From Syntrophomonadaceae bacterium (GTDB lineage: Bacteria; Bacillota; Syntrophomonadia; Syntrophomonadales; Syntrophothermaceae): DNA of 44,507 nt. Under the pieces are notes generated by a model. It saw only the letters and a program-made list of their open reading frames with translations. It searched no databases and was not told where the DNA came from. The stretch spans positions 1-44,507 of the forward strand of contig JAAZLJ010000034.1 in NCBI GenBank assembly GCA_012799365.1. The letters are read 5' to 3'. Shown here piece after piece: positions 32,202-41,309 of this stretch; the stretch's first letter is position 1; the number at the start of each line of letters is the position of its first letter. A program made the position numbers and the translations under genes.

Positions 32202-33221
32202 CTACGGTCGACCTTTTTTTACTACCTCTACATACACTTTCAGGTAGTCCTCGACCATACGCCGCTGGCTGAAGCGCTCCTCCACCCAGCGTCGGCAGGA
32301 ACGGCGGTCCAGAGCCGGCACATCCGGTATGGCCTCTACCGCTTCCCCAATATTTTCCACCAAATACCCGGTTTCCCCGTCTTTGATCACCTCGGGCATT
32401 GAGCCTTTATTAAAAGCGATTACCGGCGTACCGCAGGCCTGGGACTCCACCACACTCAGGCCAAAAGGTTCAGCAAAATTAATCGGATGCAGCAGCGCGT
32501 ACGCCCCACCCAACACCTCATTACGGCGTTCAGGCCCCACCGAACCGATATAGGTTATCTGTTCACCATCTACCCAGGGAGCCACCTTCTCCTTGTAGTA
32601 CGCCTCATCCTGGATAATACCCGCCATTACCAACTTCATATTCGCCTGACGTGCAATCTGAATGGCCTCATAGGCTCCTTTGTCATGATGAATACGGCCA
32701 AAGAAAAGCAGGTAGTCTCCAGTTTCAGGTACCAAATCAAAAGACTCCATATCTATACCATGGTACACCGTAGCCGCGTAATCTAATTCCGGGCTGCGGT
32801 CAGCATCACTGATGGAAACATAGAAACTGCGGTCGGAATACTCCCTATAAACTGGTAGAATACGGGAAGAAGAAAACCCATGGATGGTAGTCACCAGGGG
32901 AGTATCTACCAGCCGGCTATAGGATAAAGGTAGAAAATCGTAGTTATTATGGATAATGTCGAACTGCCCCGCCCGCTCAAACAGGTAGGCAATGTGCAAA
33001 CACTCCCAAACTTTCGGTTCCAGACTGTGATCCTCCTCATAAGGAGCCGGGCAGATATACTCCAACTTCCCATTGGTTAGAGAATCACCGGTAGCAAAAA
33101 GAGTGACATCCGCCCCCCGCTCCACCAACCCTTCACCCAGCAAAGAAACCACCCGTTCCCAAGGTCCATAATGCCGGGGCGGCGTCCTCCAGGCAATCGG
33201 AGACAAAAGCGCGATCTTCAT
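32202..33221 (-). CDS. GT4-family glycosyltransferase
   Basis: 339 residues with the two-Rossmann GT-B layout. The N-terminus MKIALLSPIAWRTPPRHYGP holds a family-type acceptor loop. DYLLFFGRIHHDKGAYEAI opens the donor domain. The E-x7-E retaining motif lies in EPFGLSVVESQACGTPVIAF. Donor and acceptor are unknown. ATG 33221 is chosen over an ATG at 33242 that lies within the ribosome-binding purine run. It is followed by a terminator. A glycoside hydrolase gene lies upstream on the same strand, now separated by a repeat cluster. Confidence 0.9.
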   Translation of the reverse strand: MKIALLSPIAWRTPPRHYGPWERVVSLLGEGLVERGADVTLFATGDSLTNGKLEYICPAPYEEDHSLEPKVWECLHIAYLFERAGQFDIIHNNYDFLPLSYSRLVDTPLVTTIHGFSSSRILPVYREYSDRSFYVSISDADRSPELDYAATVYHGIDMESFDLVPETGDYLLFFGRIHHDKGAYEAIQIARQANMKLVMAGIIQDEAYYKEKVAPWVDGEQITYIGSVGPERRNEVLGGAYALLHPINFAEPFGLSVVESQACGTPVIAFNKGSMPEVIKDGETGYLVENIGEAVEAIPDVPALDRRSCRRWVEERFSQRRMVEDYLKVYVEVVKKGRP

Positions 33222-33301
33222 CGTGTTATTACCCCTCCCCATTCCTAACTAAAACAGACCAGAACACATGCTGAAAAAATACCTCACCACATCTATCTAT
33301 T

Positions 33302-33337
33302 GGCTAGTTTACATAAGCAATGTTATGTAAACTAGCC
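33302..33337. repeat. Perfect 15-bp palindromic hairpin upstream of the GT4 gene
   Basis: GGCTAGTTTACATAA and TTATGTAAACTAGCC flank GCAATG. No T-run follows on either strand, so it is not a typical terminator. The GGCTAGTT/AACTAGCC arms recur in the palindrome at 9720-9751. Confidence 0.7.
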
Positions 33338-33448
33338 GAAATAAACCTTCAATAATCACAACAATACATATAAACTATGGCTCAGGCTTAACTTCCTTCC
33401 CGGCGCAGCAATGTCTATTTTTGTTAACCTGCGGTTTCGATTTTCGTA

Positions 33449-33503
33449 ATAGACCTCCATGATACTGGAGGTATCACCATCAGGGACATGAAAACTACAT
33501 ATT
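33449..33503 (+). repeat. R3 module, copy at 33.4 kb
   Basis: The small hairpin GATACTGGAGGTATC is followed by ACCATCAGGGACATGAAAAC and TACATATTT. It is almost identical to 43499-43553. Confidence 0.8.
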
Positions 33504-33665
33504 TAACCCGCTCGCTCCCGGACTCGTACGACTGCAGTACATCAGCTTGCCTCAGTGTGTACTGCGACGTCGCCTGCAGTCGGCGCTCAGGCTTCGCCTT
33601 CGATTCCGCCGGCACTTGCCGAAACATCGTCGGCTTCGTAGGTCGCTTCGCCAGGTTACCACACT
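33504..33665 (+). repeat. R2 element, copy c
   Basis: It starts AACCCGCTCGCTCCCGGACT and ends GCTTCGCCAGGTTACCACAC. Relative to copy d it lacks the GGAGTGTGGTT of the left terminal repeat, and its centre is diverged. It lies in the 537-bp gap between the GT4 and GH genes, which holds no gene. Confidence 0.75.
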
Positions 33666-33689
33666 ACCTGTAAGAATTGTTTTGTATCT

Positions 33690-33751
33690 TCAGCGTATTC
33701 ATAAGTTTTCTGCGTTAATCTGCGTCTATTTTTTATCATCTGCGGTTTCAA
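33690..33751 (-). repeat. R1 dispersed repeat, copy D
   Basis: Reverse orientation: CAGCGTATTCATAAGTTTTC, TGCGTTAATCTGCGTC, then ATCATCTGCGGTTTCAAA. It directly follows R2 copy c, as copy F follows R2 copy d. Confidence 0.8.
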
Positions 33752-33758
33752 AATTACT

Positions 33759-35030
33759 CTACCCCCGATTCTCACTATACTCCAGATAGCGGCGGTACAT
33801 CCTCTGCAGATTATCCCGGGGCTCCTGATAGAACTGTTCCCGTTCCTCCCCCTCCAACCAGGGCTTATCCTCTGTTCCCTCGGTCAGCTGCAGCCCGGTT
33901 TCACCTACGAAGTCCTGCCACGCCAGAGCCGCCACCTTGGGAGAACCATCATAACGAAACAGACCGAAATGCCGCTCATGAGGAGCCACATCCAGCGGCG
34001 GCCGACTCCATAACTCGGGATGGTAGTCTCCATAACACCAGGCCATGGCCCCGATCATCCCTTCCTTATGCAGCAGGTTCAGGGCCCGCCGGTAGTAGAA
34101 AGCCCCGGTTTCCTCCGACCACAAGGGGGTCTTGAATCGTCCTTCCTCCCCTGACTCATAAAACGGAGGCAGTAACGGCCTACCAGTAATACCAAACTCC
34201 TGAAATAAGACCGGTTTCTGCCCCAACCAGCGGGTCACCGCCCCCAGGAAAGGAAGCACCCGTGCATCTAACTCATCCTCTACCCAGTCCAGATAGAACG
34301 GATAGCCATGCATACACAAGAAATCGCAGTACCGGGCCGCGTCCTGCGGCCACAGGTTCCGATCCTCCTCCAAATCCTCGGCATGCATGCCCAGAATCAC
34401 CGGTAATCCTCCACTTTGTACCTTTAACTCCCCCACCATAGTCTCCAACCACACTCGGGCCGCTTCACGATGGGGAGGAATAACACAATTAGAAGACTCA
34501 TTACCCAGGTCATAACCCCATATCCCCGGATGCCCTTTTAAGGCCCGGGCCACTTCTCGGCACTGTAGCACCTGAGCCTGAATCGCCCTGACATCATTAT
34601 AAAAATTACGAACCTGATACCTGTTATCCAATCGGCCCCCACAAAACACGGGAAACCGCTGTACCCCACCCGCTTCCAACATCCAACCCGGAAACCAATT
34701 AACCCCGCTCATGTGACCGCAAAAAAGAGTGGGCATTAACTTTACTCCCGCCCCCACTGCCGCATCAGCCGCATCCACCAGGTGATTCAATGCCACAGCC
34801 GCTATCCAATCAGGCCGCGGCTGGAAGTCCTCCCACTGTAAAAAAATCCTTACTATCCGGCACTCGTACTCAGCCAGACGGATAAAATCCTCTCTCACTT
34901 CTTCCCCGTCATAATCCTTCCACCAGTACATGGCCCTGGAGCGCGGCCAGTAGTTAACCCCCAACGAAAAAAACTCCGGCTGTGGATAATTTTCGGCCAG
35001 GGCCTGACCTTTATTCATAACTATTGACAT
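33759..35030 (-). CDS. Intracellular GH-A clan (GH5-like) glycoside hydrolase
   Basis: 423 residues forming a beta/alpha barrel of clan GH-A. The acid/base glutamate is in WGYDLGNESS and the nucleophile glutamate in PVLFQEFGITG. The N-terminal strand SLGVNYWPRSRAMYWW is typical of cellulase/mannanase-like GH5 relatives. There is no signal peptide, so it acts inside the cell. ATG 35030 follows a GGGGGG run at seven bases; a longer frame to 35123 has no site. The substrate is unknown; the neighbouring GT4 gene suggests turnover of an intracellular glycoside or oligosaccharide. Confidence 0.83.
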   Translation of the reverse strand: MSIVMNKGQALAENYPQPEFFSLGVNYWPRSRAMYWWKDYDGEEVREDFIRLAEYECRIVRIFLQWEDFQPRPDWIAAVALNHLVDAADAAVGAGVKLMPTLFCGHMSGVNWFPGWMLEAGGVQRFPVFCGGRLDNRYQVRNFYNDVRAIQAQVLQCREVARALKGHPGIWGYDLGNESSNCVIPPHREAARVWLETMVGELKVQSGGLPVILGMHAEDLEEDRNLWPQDAARYCDFLCMHGYPFYLDWVEDELDARVLPFLGAVTRWLGQKPVLFQEFGITGRPLLPPFYESGEEGRFKTPLWSEETGAFYYRRALNLLHKEGMIGAMAWCYGDYHPELWSRPPLDVAPHERHFGLFRYDGSPKVAALAWQDFVGETGLQLTEGTEDKPWLEGEEREQFYQEPRDNLQRMYRRYLEYSENRG

Positions 35031-35330
35031 GGTCCTACCCCCCCTGTTCCCCAGTAATTGGAGTGGTGCTTTATGGCAAACACTCCTCCTCTGAGTCCTG
35101 ATCTTTATTGGTATAATCGCCACTTTTTCTAATGATTTCCTTATATCTCATCTTACCTTCCCCTCCGCTATACTGCAAGAAAAGGATACCAACAGCCCAA
35201 ACCTCAGGGTGGAGTTTTCACTCCATTGAAAACGTTAGAAAGGCCTCCAGCCCGGGCAGTCACCGCCTTATTAAACATTGCTCAGCCCTGCCAACTAATG
35301 TTTAGTCCCATGCCTTCAGATTTTAAAAAC

Positions 35331-35377
35331 AAAGGTCATGGACGATACCGGCTATCCAGCCGTCATCCATGACCTTT
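35331..35377 (-). terminator. Terminator of the acyl-CoA synthetase gene
   Basis: AAAGGTCATGGA pairs with TCCATGACCTTT, with an inner CCGGC/GCCG stem. On the minus strand GTTTTTAAAA follows. It lies about 110 bp past the stop codon. Apart from it and R1 copy E, the 455-bp gap shows nothing. Confidence 0.8.
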
Positions 35378-35430
35378 ATGCTCGAATTATGCTTTATTTC
35401 GCAACGTCTTACATCTAACGTCTCACTACT

Positions 35431-35465
35431 ATCAGCGTCCATCAGCGTATATCTGCGGTTTCAAA
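35431..35465 (-). repeat. R1 dispersed repeat, copy E (short)
   Basis: ATCAGCGTCCATCAGCGTAT followed by ATCTGCGGTTTCAAA, three 10-bp units in reverse orientation. Confidence 0.7.
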
Positions 35466-35485
35466 GCTATTTTCATGGCAGTCCT

Positions 35486-37048
35486 TTACACTACCCGGGC
35501 TACCTCTCCGCTGCAGTACATTTCCCGCAGTTTCGGCTTCTCGATCTTTCCAGTCGGGTTGCGCAATACCCTATCAAAAATAATCATACGCGGCCTCTTG
35601 TAACGGGGCAGTTCCAGACAGAATTCCATAACCTCTTCCTCGGTCAACTCCCGACCCGCCTTTAATTCTATCACCGCTACCGGAATTTCTCCCAGTCGCC
35701 GGTCTGGCATACCAATAACCGCTGCATCCTTTACATCCTGGTGCGCACGAAGAAACTCCTCTATTTCTACCGGATAGATATTTTCTCCACCAGAGATAAC
35801 CACATCTTTCTTCCGATCCACCAGATAGATAAATCCATCTTTATCCTGCTTCGCCATATCACCGGTATACAGCCATCCATCTTTAAGTACACTGCGGGTC
35901 GCTTCCGGATTCTTGTAGTAGCCCTTCATCAAGCCAGGCCCTCTTAAAATTAATTCCCCTACTTTACCTTTGGGAACCGGCCGGCCCTTATCATCCACAA
36001 TCACAGCTTCCCAGTTAAAACCAGGCAGTCCGATGGCCCCTACCTTATGAATATTCTCCAAACCCAAATGGACACAACCCGGGCCCGTAGATTCACTTAA
36101 ACCATAGTTAGTATCATATAACTGGTTGGGAAAGTGCTTCTTCCACCGACGAATCAAACTGGGTGGTACCGGCTGCGCACCGATATGCATCAGCCGCCAC
36201 TGCTCCAATTCGTAGTCCTTAACGTCCACTTCCCCATCTTCAATCGCATCGAGAATATCCTGAGCCCATGGTACCAGCAGCCAAACAATAGACACCCTTT
36301 CTTCTGATACCGCCTCCAGGATCCAGCGGGGTTCTACCCCCCGCAGTAAAACTGCCTTCGACCCTACAATAAGGCTGCCAAACCAATGCATCTTCGCTCC
36401 CGTGTGGTACAGGGGCGGAATGCACAGGAAATTATCCTCATGGGTCTGTAGATGGTGACGGTTTTCCGTAATACACGCTGATACCAGATTCCCATGAGTA
36501 TGAAGAATAGCCTTCGGGGTCCCGGTAGTACCGGAAGTGAAATAAAGTGCGGCATCATCCTGGTCATTAATCTCAACCTGGGGAGCAGTATCCAGCGACT
36601 CCCTCACAACTTCCCAGTAGCTCTCCGCCCCCGCGGGACAATCTTCACCCACAAATATCAGGTTCTCGACCGCCATCTCATCTCTGACTTTACATACCCT
36701 CTCCGTAAACTCCGGACCGTGAACCAACATCCTGGCCTCGGCCGTATTAACACAATTCCTGATTTCTTCCGCCGTATAGCGGAAGTTCAAGGGCACGGCC
36801 AGAGCCCCGGTCCTTAGAATTCCAAAATAAACCGGCAGCCACTCCAGACAGTTCGTCATTAACAGGGCCACCTTGTCATCCTTTTTAATTCCCCGTGCCA
36901 GCAAAGCATTGGCAAACTTATTGGCCAGCTTATCAAAATCCCGCCAGGTTATCTCTCTCCGTCTGCCTGCCGCCGGATCCCGTTCTACCAAACTAACCTC
37001 ATCGGGGAACATTCTAGCATTCCTGGCCAACATCTCGGTAATCGGCAT
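35486..37048 (-). CDS. Acyl-CoA synthetase (AMP-binding)
   Basis: 520 residues of the ANL adenylate-forming superfamily, closest in pattern to fatty-acyl-CoA ligases. The P-loop YFTSGTTGTPKA, the GLSESTG motif and the hinge region DGWLYTGDMAKQDKDG are present. RKKDVVISGGENIYP and the C-terminal catalytic lysine in NPTGKIEK complete the set. It activates a carboxylic acid with ATP and CoA in the cytosol, which fits fatty-acid use. ATG 37048 has GGGAGG and AGGAG upstream. It is single-gene, with a hairpin in its leader and a terminator after it. Confidence 0.92.
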   Translation of the reverse strand: MPITEMLARNARMFPDEVSLVERDPAAGRRREITWRDFDKLANKFANALLARGIKKDDKVALLMTNCLEWLPVYFGILRTGALAVPLNFRYTAEEIRNCVNTAEARMLVHGPEFTERVCKVRDEMAVENLIFVGEDCPAGAESYWEVVRESLDTAPQVEINDQDDAALYFTSGTTGTPKAILHTHGNLVSACITENRHHLQTHEDNFLCIPPLYHTGAKMHWFGSLIVGSKAVLLRGVEPRWILEAVSEERVSIVWLLVPWAQDILDAIEDGEVDVKDYELEQWRLMHIGAQPVPPSLIRRWKKHFPNQLYDTNYGLSESTGPGCVHLGLENIHKVGAIGLPGFNWEAVIVDDKGRPVPKGKVGELILRGPGLMKGYYKNPEATRSVLKDGWLYTGDMAKQDKDGFIYLVDRKKDVVISGGENIYPVEIEEFLRAHQDVKDAAVIGMPDRRLGEIPVAVIELKAGRELTEEEVMEFCLELPRYKRPRMIIFDRVLRNPTGKIEKPKLREMYCSGEVARVV

Positions 37049-37100
37049 TCTCCTGACCTCCCATACTACTAAATAATAAAAATCGACTAAAGATCACAAA

Positions 37101-37134
37101 AAATTCAACCTCTTCCCCCGAAAAAGTTGAATTT
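37101..37134 (-). promoter_or_regulatory. Attenuator-like hairpin ahead of the acyl-CoA synthetase gene
   Basis: AAATTCAAC and GTTGAATTT form a perfect 9-bp stem with a 16-base loop. On the minus strand the stem ends in TTTTTTG, like a terminator, 53 bp before the start codon. Confidence 0.5.
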
Positions 37135-37292
37135 CATATAGACACATATCACCCTGACCATCCTCCCATACTACAAATTGTATAGATTACCAATCCTACC
37201 TACCAAACCTACCGTAGTGCCTTCACTAAAATCTATACTATCAGATTTTTCTCGATCAGGGTAGTACCTGGGACGAAAAGATTAAAATTAAA

Positions 37293-37331
37293 AAAACTCC
37301 CCGGACTCCAGTAAGAGAACCAGGGAGTTTT
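37293..37331 (-). terminator. Terminator of the zinc-ribbon gene
   Basis: On the minus strand AAAACTCCC pairs with GGGAGTTTT, followed by TTTAATTTTAATC. Confidence 0.85.
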
Positions 37332-37340
37332 AACTTGCTG

Positions 37341-37634
37341 CTACCTATTGCGTCGGGCTCTGAAACATTCCTGGCAGTAAACCGGCCTGTCACCACGAGG
37401 CTCGAAAGGAACCGTCGTTTCCTGACCGCAATTTGCGCAAACAGCTGGAAACATTTGACGCTCCTGGCGTCCGTAGCCACCGCCCCGAGATTGGGCTTTT
37501 CTGGCAGCTCGACACTCCGGACAGCGGCCAGGTTCATTTTCGAACCCTTTTTCGGCATAGAATTCCTGCTCAGAAGCAGTAAATTCAAATTCGCGCCCGC
37601 ATTCTCTACATGTTAAGATTTTGTCCTGATACAT
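37341..37634 (-). CDS. Zinc-ribbon protein with four CxxC motifs
   Basis: 97 residues with cysteine pairs CREC, CPEC, CANC and CQEC, enough for two zinc ribbons. The first half (LTCRECGREFEFTASEQEFYAEKGF) matches the 'probable zinc-ribbon' family. The second half resembles a CxxC-x-CxxC domain found in many Firmicutes and Chloroflexi. Between them lies a glycine- and arginine-rich linker, which suggests RNA or DNA binding. ATG 37634 has AGGAGG six bases upstream. Single gene. Confidence 0.87.
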   Translation of the reverse strand: MYQDKILTCRECGREFEFTASEQEFYAEKGFENEPGRCPECRAARKAQSRGGGYGRQERQMFPAVCANCGQETTVPFEPRGDRPVYCQECFRARRNR

Positions 37635-37812
37635 AGAAACCTCCTCATTTTAATTACTCGAGCTAGAGAAGTGACCGTCATGCCTCTCTAAGCTGGGTAT
37701 TGAGAAGGTATTACCGTTCACTCGCAAATAACCGAGCCTGTATATTATAACCCTAATTCAGAGCAGAAGCAAAGATAAATATATATACAGTTAATTAATG
37801 CTGATTACCGTT

Positions 37813-39855
37813 CTAAATATCCGTCTGCTCCGCTGCACCTGAAACCGGGCCGGGCTCCGCAGGCGGAGGCGGCGGTGGAGGTGGAACCGGTTCCGGCTCA
37901 ATAGGAATTTCCACCGGTATATCTGGCGATTCTACCGGGTCTTCAATCGGTTCGGAATCAGGTTCTTCTCCCTCCTGCTCCTCTTCCTCGACCTCAGGTG
38001 GCACAGTCTCTTCCTCAGGTGGCATTTCCGCCGGGTCCTTCTCAGGCTCCACCGGAGACAGCCCCTTCCCCGCCAGCAATCCGCGAGAAATAAGAGAATT
38101 CATGTACTGCCGCCAGATAGGACCACAGCGGGTTCCTCCATACGTAGCCACACCCCGGATGGCTTTGTTATCACTGTTCCCCAACCAGACAGCAGTAGAT
38201 AGGTCAGAGGTATACCCCACAAACCACAAATCCCGGCTATCGCTGGTAGTCCCCGTCTTTCCCGCCGCCCGAACCTGGATGCGGGCTGAAGTCCCGGTTC
38301 CTCGCTTAACAACATCCTGCAGCATCGAACTCATCTTATTCGCAACACTGGAACTCACCACCTGCCGAACCGCCGGCTTGTGTTTATACAGAGTTCCTTT
38401 ATTATCTTCTATCCGTTCTATCATATAAGGTTCAACCCAGGTACCATCATTGGCCAACACCGCATACCCGGCAGCCATCTCCAACGGAGATATGCCGCGG
38501 TGGAGCCCGCCCAGACCTAGAGCCAGGTTCTCATCCTCCTTCGTAAGAGTAGTTACACCGAACTTCTCCAGATAACGTACCGCTTCTTTTACTCCCAGTT
38601 TATCCAGAACCTCCACTGACGCAACATTATAGGAGCGTACCAGAGCCTCCCGGACCGTAGCACGAGCCGGATTGCCGGTAGAATTCTGCGGACGATAACC
38701 GTTAAAGTCCCGAGGACGATTATTCAATTCCGTCTTATCTGTAATAAGACCATTTTCCATAGCCGCTGCATAGATAAAAGGTTTAATCGCGGAACCCGGC
38801 TGCCGGGGCTTAACCGCCATATTCACCTGGTTACGCTGGAAATCAGCCCCACCTACCAGCGCTTTTACCTCTCCCGTACCCGGTTGAACTGATACCAGCG
38901 CCCCGTCATTCGCAGTTATTCCCTGTGAATTCAATCGCTTCACCTGAGAAGCTACCGCTTCCTCAGCCAGCTTCTGCATCCGCGAGTCCACAGTAGTATA
39001 GACCTTGAGCCCGCCCCGATAGACAGCATCTTCCCCATACTCCTTCTTGAGTTGGGTCAGCAGATGAACCGTAACATAAGGATGCTTCATTTTCTTACGC
39101 TGAAATGGCTTGATCTCCAGTTTCTCAGATAATGCCCGGGCAGCATCCTCCCGGGTAATAACTTCCCGACCAGCCAATAAATTAAGCACTACCGCCTGAC
39201 GTATTCTTAAAGCCTCAGCATTTTTATCGGGGGAATAGTACTCCGGTGCACTGATCATAGCCACCAGGTAGGATATTTCCCCCAAAGACAGAGTCGATAC
39301 ATCCTTACCAAAGTAGGTTTGAGCAGCCGCCCCCATCCCACAGACCCCGCGGCCCATATAGATCTCGTTCAGATACATATTCAGTATTTCATCCTTGGTG
39401 TATTTTCTCTCCAGAGCCGTAGCAATGATTATCTCTTTCGACTTACGCATCAGGCTCTTCTGGTTGGTCAGAAAAAGAGTACGGGCCAGCTGCTGAGTAA
39501 TGGTACTGCCACCCTGCGCCTTCTCCCCCAGCCGCAGATCCACCCATAGAGCACGCATCATGCCCCGGGGATCGATACTGCCATGCTGGTAGAAGCGCCG
39601 ATCCTCCATCTCCACCACTGCCTTTTTCATTAAAGGAGGAAAATCAGCCTGATACTCCCGCTCATAGCCAAAATGAACCAGCACCTGCCCATCACTGGTA
39701 TACAGAGCAGTCTGGGCTGGAGCCTGGTAGTGCCAGTCATTCAAGCTCAGTCGATAATATTCAGCCAGAACTACCGGCAGCCCGGTTCCCAACAGAAAGA
39801 ATCCGATAAAGATAATGACCAACAATCCTGCAATGAACTTCGAGTTCCTACTCAC
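37813..39855 (-). CDS. Class A penicillin-binding protein (PBP1A type)
   Basis: 680 residues: one N-terminal membrane anchor (about 8-30), then a GT51 glycosyltransferase. Its catalytic glutamate is E84 in EDRRFYQHG, with GGSTITQQLAR. The transpeptidase domain has serine S355 in PGSAIKPF, SYN at 408-410 and KTGTT from 533. It polymerises and crosslinks peptidoglycan outside the membrane. The last 80 residues are a highly acidic, proline-rich tail ending in a run of eight prolines and a short Ala/Gly segment. That tail is longer than the family norm and probably disordered. The start is GTG 39855 with GGGGAGGGGAG upstream. Confidence 0.95.
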   Translation of the reverse strand: MSRNSKFIAGLLVIIFIGFFLLGTGLPVVLAEYYRLSLNDWHYQAPAQTALYTSDGQVLVHFGYEREYQADFPPLMKKAVVEMEDRRFYQHGSIDPRGMMRALWVDLRLGEKAQGGSTITQQLARTLFLTNQKSLMRKSKEIIIATALERKYTKDEILNMYLNEIYMGRGVCGMGAAAQTYFGKDVSTLSLGEISYLVAMISAPEYYSPDKNAEALRIRQAVVLNLLAGREVITREDAARALSEKLEIKPFQRKKMKHPYVTVHLLTQLKKEYGEDAVYRGGLKVYTTVDSRMQKLAEEAVASQVKRLNSQGITANDGALVSVQPGTGEVKALVGGADFQRNQVNMAVKPRQPGSAIKPFIYAAAMENGLITDKTELNNRPRDFNGYRPQNSTGNPARATVREALVRSYNVASVEVLDKLGVKEAVRYLEKFGVTTLTKEDENLALGLGGLHRGISPLEMAAGYAVLANDGTWVEPYMIERIEDNKGTLYKHKPAVRQVVSSSVANKMSSMLQDVVKRGTGTSARIQVRAAGKTGTTSDSRDLWFVGYTSDLSTAVWLGNSDNKAIRGVATYGGTRCGPIWRQYMNSLISRGLLAGKGLSPVEPEKDPAEMPPEEETVPPEVEEEEQEGEEPDSEPIEDPVESPDIPVEIPIEPEPVPPPPPPPPAEPGPVSGAAEQTDI

Positions 39856-40102
39856 ACATCTCCCCTCCCCCGGGAGTTTTCATTAATTATATACTATACC
39901 GTTTCGGCTTATTATTGTACCACAAGCTTCAAGTTCATAGTTAATACCACTTACAAATGTCATCTTTTTACTGAAAGTCCCACTTTTGCTTGACAATCGC
40001 AGCCCCACCCCGCCCGGGCTGATACCGGCAGAAAAATCTATAACAATTCACACCTCACAGGGGTGATTATTTCCAGAAACACGGGCCGCCCTGATCATAA
40101 GA

Positions 40103-40137
40103 AATCGGGGAGAAAACAAAGTGCTCGCTCCCCGATT
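40103..40137 (-). terminator. Terminator of the lipoprotein gene
   Basis: AATCGGGGAG pairs with CTCCCCGATT; the minus strand continues TTCTTATG. The rest of the 354-bp gap shows no gene. Confidence 0.65.
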
Positions 40138-40209
40138 CGTATGCGTTCTGAACATCTGCCTGGCGGCCGAGATTCTTAGATATAGATTTTCAGGTTAGAT
40201 TCGGTAGAA

Positions 40210-41175
40210 CTAATTTACCACCGTTATCTCAATCTCCTGGGCATGGTCCCAGTCATAGCCACCGTTAGGAACGATGGTCATGTTTAACTTCCCTGGTTTC
40301 TGTGCTGTATATACGTTATTGCCAATGTAATCAAGTATGTCTATAAAATCCTCATCTTCTCCAAATTGCATAATCCGTTCTTGTTGTTCCATTTTATCAT
40401 CCCGCATGAGAACCAGTCTCTGCCCAACTTTTAAGGTTACCTCGGTCGTACTGACCGTTAAGGGGCCTTCCTTACTCATAGCGTAATGAATTACTACATC
40501 ACCGGTGTTAACATCTGGTTTTACATAAATCTGCTGTCCGACAAATTTATCTCCGTTCCACTTATATTCTTTATAAATACCCATAGCTTCTACGACTAAC
40601 CTATCGGCTTGTACATCCAGGCAAGCTTTAGGGAGGTCGGTTTGGCAGAAATAGTTTTTAATCGCTTTTTCTTGGGTATCATAACCCAGTACCTGGAATC
40701 CCAGAGAATTATAATCAGCACCGTAGTAATTATAGCTTACAACCAGCTGCATCTGGTCGTTATCGAGAAGCCTGGCGGTTTTCATATTAACTATCTTATC
40801 AAAATTCAGCTTATTATCCTCATTGGCAAAAGTCTCCATGAACAAGTTTTTATATCCTGACTCCGCTTTTTGCAGCACCACCACTCCCACCTGGTTATCC
40901 CCATCTAGATAACTGCAAATCAGTTCTGGTTCCTCGTCTCCGGTCAAATCAACCTCTAACCAATCATTTTGCACATCCGTCAAGCCGTCTATCTTTAGTA
41001 ACTCCGTACCCTCAGGCAAAGACGCTTTGATTTTGGCCAGCATTTCGCCAGTACCACTGGCGGTCCCTGCTTGGGCAGTCGGTGCTTTCATGGTAGCCGC
41101 CGGATCGGTAACACAACCCCCCAGAGCAAACACACAGAAAAATCCTAGAAGTAATGCGGCAATTTTTTTCGTCAT
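40210..41175 (-). CDS. Predicted lipoprotein of unknown function
   Basis: 321 residues with a lipoprotein signal peptide: KK, a hydrophobic stretch, then the lipobox FALGGC with cysteine 21. The mature part has a VDLTGDEEPELICSYLDGDN segment resembling the acidic beta-propeller (FG-GAP/VCBS-like) repeat, followed by beta-rich sequence. No enzyme motif is seen. ATG 41175 has TAGGAGAGG upstream. It follows the histidine kinase by 134 bp on the same strand, so it may be regulated with, or act on, that system. Confidence 0.8.
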   Translation of the reverse strand: MTKKIAALLLGFFCVFALGGCVTDPAATMKAPTAQAGTASGTGEMLAKIKASLPEGTELLKIDGLTDVQNDWLEVDLTGDEEPELICSYLDGDNQVGVVVLQKAESGYKNLFMETFANEDNKLNFDKIVNMKTARLLDNDQMQLVVSYNYYGADYNSLGFQVLGYDTQEKAIKNYFCQTDLPKACLDVQADRLVVEAMGIYKEYKWNGDKFVGQQIYVKPDVNTGDVVIHYAMSKEGPLTVSTTEVTLKVGQRLVLMRDDKMEQQERIMQFGEDEDFIDILDYIGNNVYTAQKPGKLNMTIVPNGGYDWDHAQEIEITVVN

Positions 41176-41309
41176 CTTACCCTCTCCTAATTTAGTTAAT
41201 CAACAGCAGCTCTTACCGTCGTCGACTCTGGTAACTGTTTACATATTAAACATACCAGTAAAAGCCCCAAAGGTATTTACCAAGTAGTTAAATAAAAGTT
41301 ACCAAAAAG

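Noticed and set aside
33488-33673. Short open frame inside R2 copy c
   Set aside because: It lies entirely within the repeat; the frame is not kept in the other copies.
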